From NCBI RefSeq assembly GCF_031877795.1, contig NC_133932.1, forward strand, positions 93,091,994 to 93,155,993: a DNA stretch of 64,000 nt, in the 5' to 3' direction. This DNA comes from Strix aluco (Eukaryota; Chordata; Aves; Strigiformes; Strigidae). The notes under the pieces were generated by a model. That model saw only the letters and a list, made by a program, of their open reading frames with translations, did no database searches and was not told the DNA's origin. Shown piece after piece: positions 52,001-61,000 of this stretch. A program made the position numbers and the translations under genes. How positions within the stretch are numbered: position 1 is the first letter of the stretch; every line of letters begins with the position of its first letter.

Positions 52001-55000
52001 TTTATTTAGAGAAACATACATAGAGCAAGGGAGAGGAGAATCTTCTAATGACCGCAATGACAGAGCCATTCGGGTAGCAGTAAAATGGTACAATGAACAC
52101 TTGAAGAAAATAGAGGATGAGGAGAAGATTCAAGTTATCTTTTTAACAAATGACAGAACTAATAAAGAGAAAGCTCTAGAGGAGGGAATAACTGCTTATA
52201 CATGTAAGTGAAGTGGCATGAATGTTTTATTGCTCAGAGAAACAGGCTCAGCAGTCTCTTCCTATTTAAATCCCGTGCATCTCATTTATGTGTGTGCTTT
52301 TTGTAGGTGAGGAGTATATAAAAAGCTTGACAGCTAATCCTGATCTTGTAGATCGTCTTGCTTGTGTATCTGATGAAGGGGTATGTTTTTATTTTCTTTT
52401 TATAAAAGAAATTAATCACAAATGGTTTGCAGTATATTATTGGACACTGCATGTCAGGCTATTAGCATCAGTTTAGAATATGAGGACTCTGGACTTTATC
52501 ACCATTTTGGCAATATAACTATTTGACAAATGAAAAAAGGAAATATTGCAGCTGGTTTTAGTGCTGCTTATATGCCTGTTAGTAGGTATCTAGTTATTTG
52601 TAAAAAGCCAGTTGCTTTAGATAACTGATGTGAAGATGAGAATAATAACAGTTGGTTAAAGGAAGTGAATCTTAGAAATAATGGAAACAAAATGAAAATT
52701 ACAAAAGTGTGTATTGCAAACCATTTAGATCTTTGTGTCTGTTATTCAAAAGTTTATGTTAACTTACTGATCAAAAGCATTTTCTATCAAAAGCCCTGAT
52801 TTTTGTGGTCAGTTAAGTTGATATAAGTGCAGGCTACAGCTCAGAGATGAGCTACATCCTGTTTTATTTCCTTGTGCTTTGTGTTTATCTGAATCAAGAC
52901 TTACATTTTCATGTAAGACTGACATAGCTGAAAACTAACCACCAAAAAAATGGCAAGGTTAATTTCATCAGAGTTCTAACTGAACGAAGTGAACTGCAAG
53001 AGTGGGAAGAAAGTGGAGAACTCAGCTGATCTTCTCAGCTGTTAGCTGTAGTTCTTTCAGCTTTAAGTAATCGTCTGACTGTTCCAAAATTTAGTCCCAG
53101 TAATGTATTTTCTTAAGGTTTCATATAGCTTATGGTATATGTTACACTGAGTGTCATACTCTTTACTGTGTAGTACTATGGTAATATTTTCTTCACTAGG
53201 TATACATTTAGTCAGTATATCCAAATCAGCATAAAAGCATATGTCACTTGTGTAGTATCTTTTTAAGTAACTGCAGGCAAACAGGAAAAGAAAAGGAAGT
53301 ATTCCTAGAATTGCCATGTTTCTATGTTAAGGCTTTTTAATGCTTCATTTAAAAAATTACTGCTTAACAGTAGTTTTTCATTATTGTGCATATTCATACC
53401 TACACATAGTTAAAATTTTAGAGTTTGAGCTTGAGTGTCATGTTCCTGAGCTTGGTGTTGGAATAATCATGGATAAAAAAGACTGAAAATTTCCCTTTTA
53501 TTTTTTCTTTTTTTTAAAGAAAGAAATAGAAAGTGGAAAAATAATTTTCCCAGAACATATTCCTCTTAGCAAATTGCAGCAAGGAATAAAATCTGGTATT
53601 TACCTCCAAGGAACTTACAGGGCAAGCAGAGATAATTATCTTGAAGCTACTGTTTGGGTTCATGGAGATGCTGAAGAAAACAAAGAGGTGAGTTGTTCAT
53701 TTTGTCTTCATGCTGTGAACTTTAACTTGCCTCAGTAATGACTTAAAATGTAATTCTTTCATGGTGACATCTGTTAATATGGATCATTATAGTCATTTTT
53801 CCTCTCTTGTGTTTTTTTCTGATATTTTTTGGTTTTGTTTATTTGTATGTATATAGACTATTGGAATGCTGACTGTGCTGTCCTTGAAAAGAGAATAATG
53901 TTTTTAAAATTACACTTTGTGCTTTGATAAAGTATTTGGTAAAAGAAAGCTGAATCTTAGTTGTTAATAGTTTTTCAATTAACTCCAATATACAACTTTT
54001 TAAAATTAATTTGAAATATATGGTGAAAGAGAAACAAGTTGGTCGGATTTTCAGAAGAACTGGTGAGCCCCTGTGGGGCTCTCTTGCTTTACTTCCTCTT
54101 GTTTTCATGCCTGGTGATGGGTAGATGGTCTGTTCCCCTCCAAACAGTTAGCCCATCTGTCTGCCTGCTGGTTTCTCTGTTGGTACGGTTGTACAGATGC
54201 TGTGGTAGTTGCCTCCTACCTCTCTATTTGTGGTGACAGCTGGAGGTGCTTCCCTGGCTCTCCATCTCTTTTATTCCTATTTCCCAGTAGTATGTGGAAT
54301 CCCCTTGCCTGCAAAAATAGAAGAATTCTCTGTTTAATAAAAAAAATCTGGGGAAACCTAATTATTTTTATGGAGTCAATTGGAATCCTGAAATAATATC
54401 AGGATAAAATAATTTCAGGAAATGAAATAATGAAATAATTTCAGGATTCAGTACTGAAAGAAACCTAGGCAGAGGAAAAAAAAAATCGTGCCTTAAAATC
54501 TTCTTTAGAGTGCAGAGCCTGTTATACATGTATACTCTTCTGTTACACTGCTTTGATTTGGGTCTTCTGTTGCTATCATCATGAATATTTGCATTTTCAT
54601 TTTGTTTTCTAAAAAATACAGATAATTATACAGGGACTGAAACATTTAAACCGAGCAGTTCATGAAGATATTGTAGCTGTGGAGCTGTTAGCAAAAGATG
54701 AATGGGTGGCACCGTCTTCAGTGGTCTTGCAAGATGATGGCCAGAATGAAGATGACATTGAAAATGAAGAGGAGAAAGAAAACATTGTATGAAATAAATA
54801 ATTTTTTACTTAACTCTTAAGTTGAGAAATGTGAAATCTGCAGTACCCTGATAGTGTTAGCCTTCAGATTTATATGTTCTTTTTATACTATTGTGAATTT
54901 GGAAATTATAAAGCTTAATTGTAGTCCTACAGTTGCATTAAATATGTGATTATGTATAAAATTGATACTTTATAATTAATCCCAATCAGAAATTCCCACA

Positions 55001-58000
55001 CTACATTGTTAAACTTAAACTTGAAAGTTACTGAGTGGTAGTCAGGTAATAATGTAAAGCTATATACCAGTGTGCAGATTAGAGTTTGCTAGAATAGGAG
55101 CAGGCGGTGTATCACAATGCCAGTCAGCTTTTATAGGCAATGCATACTTGTGGAACCAGTTGTAAAATATTCTTTAGCTTCTTGCAGTAATTCCGCTTAA
55201 TGTGCGTGCAGTGCAGACACGTGTATACCCTGTCCAACAAAATACTTGCATTTCTTTAAAAACATGATCCTCCCACTGAATTCCTTGGGAATGTTTTTTA
55301 ATTATTATGTTCAGAATTACTGGAGAATTTTAAAGCAACGTGAAAGGGCTAGAAATTAAGTAAAAGAAAACGGAGATAGTTGTGGAGTAAGCAGAGGACA
55401 AGACAGTATTTCTTCACAGTCTTTTTCTGCTGTTCTTTGTTTTTCTGAAATGATAGCCATTAAAAAATTACCCACAACGAAGGTGTCATGTCACATACTA
55501 AAAATATTAAAAGTGATGCAAAGCACAGGGAGGCATAGTTCTGTTTATGAAGTCATAATAGAATTGACAGTATTACAGTGACACATAAGATGTTACCACC
55601 AAGGTTGAAGATACATGCTATCATCAAACATGTTAATGTGAGTTCAGACAGTTTTGTATTTTTAATCCCTGTGTGTTCTATTAGCTGAAGACTTCTGTTA
55701 ACAAGGACATGCTGAGACCTACAGGAAAAGTAGTGGGCATTATAAAACGAAACTGGCGACCGTTTTGTGGCATGCTTTCCAAATCACAGATCAAAGAGGT
55801 AAGGAAATAATCCAGATATTGTAAATGCAGATGCTTTTTTTTTCTTCAATTGGAAATGATTTGTTCCCTTTTCTGACTGTTAAAAGGCAAGGCGCCATTT
55901 GTTTACACCAGCTGATCGCAGAATTCCTCGCATTCGAATAGAAACAAGACAAGCAGATACATTGGAAGGACAAAGAATAATTGTTGCTATTGATGGCTGG
56001 CCCAGGAATTCCAGGTATCCTAATGTAAGTTTAAGCATTTCTTCTGAGCTATCTATCTGATTTTTATGTATTAAGACAGACATTTGTTATCTGCAATGCT
56101 GAGTAGCTTCAAAAAGTGTTGACGTGAATTTTAAGTTATTTGAGTGCCATTTGATGATGCAAATTAAGGAATTCCTTAAATGATTTAGTTTACTCTTACC
56201 CCCAAAACCAGGTATGTGTTATCATACTTAAAAAGCCTACTCCTCAGGTTCTGCAGTGAACATACATGTGCTAACTGAAGTGCTTTCTTTATTTAGACTA
56301 ACCAGGACTGCCTTGTTTTAGTTATGTGTTCCTAGAAATGTGAACCTTTCACTGTGACTTTGCTCATCCACACACTGATCACTGGCAAGTAGTTTTAAAC
56401 ACATTGGCCAAATTCAATCAAATTGCCGGTGAGGCTGAGTAACAGACAATTAAGTTCTTTATTCTTTGTAAATAAACATCAGGCTATAAGAGAAATTGAG
56501 GACAGTAGCTTCGATTTTTGTTGAACACTAACTAGATTTTGAAGAGGCTTCCATTGGCCGTTGTGTAGGAATGCAGAGTTTGTGCTGAACAAGAGCACAG
56601 GTGTCTCACACAAGTGTAGAGAAATGAAGGAACTTTGGAATATATGGAAGGAGTGTTAAGACAAAAACAGCATTACTGCAGAAGATGAAAGACATGAGGG
56701 AGGAAGTAGACTTGATGTGGTATTAGGAATGGGATGTGTGGCATATCACGAACCCACAGAAAAATTAGACCTTGGTAGGTTTGCTGCTTATGCAGCAATG
56801 TTTTTTCTTTTTTGCAAAACTGAATTGCCACTTCTACAATTTTTGCAGTGTTTAACTGTGGAGAATTTAGTGGTGTTCTAGGAAAAGAGGGGGATGTATG
56901 CAGTTCAGACTTACTGAATCAATTAAATGTTTGAAATTAAATTTCTCTCATAAAGATGAGAAAGTTAACTGAAAAACCAAAGATTCCTCAATACTGTGTA
57001 GTTCAATATATTAATAACCTATGGGATAATCATCTCAAACTTATTTTTGATCAAACAGTATTGCTTGATGTGGATGTGTGTGTATATATTTGTATGTATA
57101 TTGTTTCTCCCTCAGGGTCATTTTGTAAAGAGCTTAGGAAGTGCTGGAGATAAAGAGACTGAGACAGAAGTTCTTCTGCTTGAACATGATGTCCCTCATC
57201 AGCCTTTTTCCCAGGCTGTCCTTAGTTTCCTACCAAAAATGCCATGGAGCATTACAGAACAGGTAATAATTTTTAAATTATTGTAATAATTACTGTGCCT
57301 TCTCCTTCAAATCAAACCATGACATTCTTGGATATCCCAGTGCACCAAAAATAGAGGAGAAATGTTGTCCAAAACCATTTTGTCTTAGGGTGAGCTTTCA
57401 CAGAATCATCTAGGTTGGAAGGGACCTTGAAGATCATCTAGTCCAACCGTTAACCTAACACTGACAGTTCCCAACTACACCATATCCCTCAGCGCTATGT
57501 CAACCAGCCTCTTGAACACCTCCAGGGATGGGGACTCCACCACCTCCCTGGGCAGCCCATTCCAATGCCTAACAACCCGTTCTGTAAAGAAATGCTTCCT
57601 AATATCCAGTCTAAACCTTCCCTGGTGCAACTTGAGGCCATTACCTCTTGTCCTATCGCTTATTACTTGGTTAAAGAGACTCATCCCCAGCTCTCTGCAA
57701 CCTCCTTTCAGGTAGTTGTAGAGGGTGATGAGGTCTCCCCTCAGCCTCCTCTTCTCCAGACTAAACAACCCCAGTTCCCTCAGCCACTCCTCGTACGACA
57801 CGTGCTCCAGACCCTTCACCAGCTTCGTTGCCCTTCTTTGGACACACTCGAGTAATTCAATGTCCTTTTTTGTAGTGAGGGGCCCAAAACTGAACACAGT
57901 AATCGAGGTGCAGCCTCACCAGTGCCGAGTACAGGGGTAAGATCTCTTCCCTGTCCCTGCTGGCCACGCTATTTTTGATGCAAGCCAGGATGCCATTGGC

Positions 58001-61000
58001 CTTCTTGGCCACCTGGGCACACTGCTGGCTCATGTTCAGCCGGCTGTCAATCAACACCCCCAGGTCCCTCTCTGACTGGCAGCTCTCCAGCCACTCCTCC
58101 CCAAGCCTGTAGCGCTGCTGGGGGTTGTTGTGGCTGAAGTGCAGCACCCGGCATTTGGCCTTATTGAAACTCATACGATTGGCCTCAGCCCATCGCTCCA
58201 GCCTGTGATTTCAGCTGGATTTCCTATGGAAACAAGGCCTCTGCAAGTTTTTGGGGTTTGGCTAAAACTGTGTTTGTTAGGGATAGACATTTTATGATAA
58301 AAAACATATTGCATGTTTCATTTAAAAAGTAAAATTTTAAATTTTGGGGGTTTTTTGCAAAGCAGAGAGACTACAAATAACTGTGACATCATCCCTAAGA
58401 GTTTTTTCTCTTGCTAAATAGCTTTGTAACAAAATGTGGTAGCCTGCGTCATTGATAAAATAATCTGAGGAGAGGAGCCTTTAATATGTTTCTGAGAAAG
58501 AGAAATCAATGTTTGCAGAATTGCTCCATTTAAATGCTGTTAGTCAATTTCAGGTTCTCCTCAGTAGCTTAAGTATAGGAAATGGTTGCTTTAGAATATG
58601 TGGAAAAATGTCATTAGGGAACAATATAAGCATGATGTGTTTTTGGGCTGGGCTGGTTTGTTTTGTTTTGGACTGGGCTGAGTGGGGTTTTTTTGTGTGT
58701 TTTGCGTATTTTAATTTCTTTAAGGTGGGCTACTTTAATTTATTACCTTCTCTTTCCAGTGTGGAAACTGAAGGAGGGACCTTTCTGTAAATTAGCTCTC
58801 TAAAAGTCAGTTGTGTAGTCTTAAGATACCTATCTAAGATACTTTTGTAGCCATTGTACAAACGTAGATACTTAGAAAATGTGCAGTTCCTTTCAACTGT
58901 CTAGTCGTCTAAGCCTTAGAAAACTACAGTTGAGAGCAATCATATGCTAAACAAATTGTCCATCAGGACATCAATCAAAATTTTACTTAAAATAATCTTG
59001 ATTCCTGGTCCTGCTAATTCTAAGAGCGTGAGAAGATTGTGCTTGTATTCTGTTTCTCTTCCTGTCTGATGTAAAACAAAACCAATTTCAGTCATCTGTC
59101 TTATTTTTTCTATCACTGTAGTTTCTGCAGATCTGTTTTGATCTTATAAATAAATATGTCTGCAAACTTTGTCCTAAAACAAAAATACCACTCTGAAAAT
59201 ACTTGGTTGCTTTGGAAAATCTTATGCAAAGTGCCTTTCTCAAATGGTCATTTTTACTTTGATATGGAAGGTCTTCTTGAAAACAACTTTTTTTTTTTTT
59301 TTTTTTAAATTTCAGGATATGAAATACAGGGAGGACTTAAGGCATCTGTATGTTTGTAGTGTTGATCCTCCTGGCTGTACGGATATTGATGATGCATTAC
59401 ATTGTAGAGAAGTAGAAAATGGAAATATAGAGGTATTGTCCTTTTTTTTTTTTTTTTTTTAATTAGGGCAGTTATTTATTTACTTCTTCCTTTATTCTTT
59501 AAACAGTGCAGTAATGGTAATGACATGAGCAAAGCTCCAGATCTGTTGTGAAAGAAATTAATGGCGTTTGCACAAACTGCAAGATGGTAATAAAGAAAGA
59601 GAGTTGATTTGCATTACATCAATGTCAGAAGTGGGAATTTAATGTCTTCTAAATTCACTCTGCTTTCTGCTCTTTTGGCATGGGAAATTAACATAGAATT
59701 TATTTATTGCTTTAGCTAAGTATAAACATGGATATCTACAGCTAGGGTAAGGATCTATCAGTAGAAAAAGTGAAGCTACTGCTGCAATGCCTAAGGAATT
59801 ATTATTTTATTTAAAAAAAAAAGGCATCAAAAAGCTACAGGCTTAACACCAGATCTCTACCCACTTATATCTGATTTAGGCAGGTTTTCTTCTTCATAAA
59901 TTAATTTGTAATTGTAATAGCAGGGTGCATCAAAATGGAAGGTCTAGCAAACAGATTTGTAGTGAGCCTTGAAGAAAATAAAAGGGGTTATTTGAGCCCC
60001 CAGGCAAGAAGAATTGCATTGGTAATGAATAAAATTTTCCACTAAATGTGCGCATGCCCTTATTTTGTATAATTGCTGCAACAATTCATTTTTTTTAATA
60101 TCGGTATGATAGGTTTTAATTATTCCTATTACTAAATATAGGAGCTGCTGAAGGGAACTGGGAATGGGTAAATTGGGTTGTAAATAAAAACTTGAGAAAG
60201 TTTCTTTCATGTTGAGAACTATTTATGTTTCGTAAGATGCATAATGTGATGCTTTTTTTTTAGGTTGGTGTACATATTGCAGATGTCAGTCATTTTATTC
60301 GTCCAGGAAATGCTTTGGATGAAGAGTCAGTAAAAAGAGGAACAACAGTATATCTGTGTGAAAAAGTAATTGTTTTCTATAGCTTTTTGTACAATTAAGC
60401 AGTTGGATTTTCATTGCTTTCCTCTTTTAATTCTTCAGAGTAGAGACATTCTCTCTAAACGAAGGGAAAAAAAATAGATTCCTTTGGGCTGCACCTAATT
60501 TGCCTAAGACTATCAAAATGAAGGTGTTTTCTGTCATTTGGCCTGCACAGCAAGAGGGAGAAATTTTTTTTTTTTTTCTTTTTATATCCATTATCTGGAG
60601 AATATCCCTTTCAACTCCTGTTTGAAGCATTAAAAACATAAAGTTATGAAACGAGTGCTGTTTTAATACTGATCTGAAACTGCAGAAGTGGCCTGTTTCT
60701 GTCTTCTCCATTGTTTTTTCTTGTGATAGCTAAGTCTGTTGTTTTCTATGATTTGTATTCATTACAACTGTACAGTTAGTCCTGTTTATTTTAACATTTC
60801 TTACAGACCACAATTTCTTTTCAGAAATAACTTACTAAAAATCTGATAATTAAAATGGATCTTGGAATGAAGTTACACTGAAGTAGCTTACTTTTCTTTC
60901 AGAAATCTGAGCTTTCTTAGCAAAAAATAGATATTATTTCCAAGCTTTTAGTATATTAAAAATCTGGAAATTAAGACACATACTTATAGCTAGTCATGAT

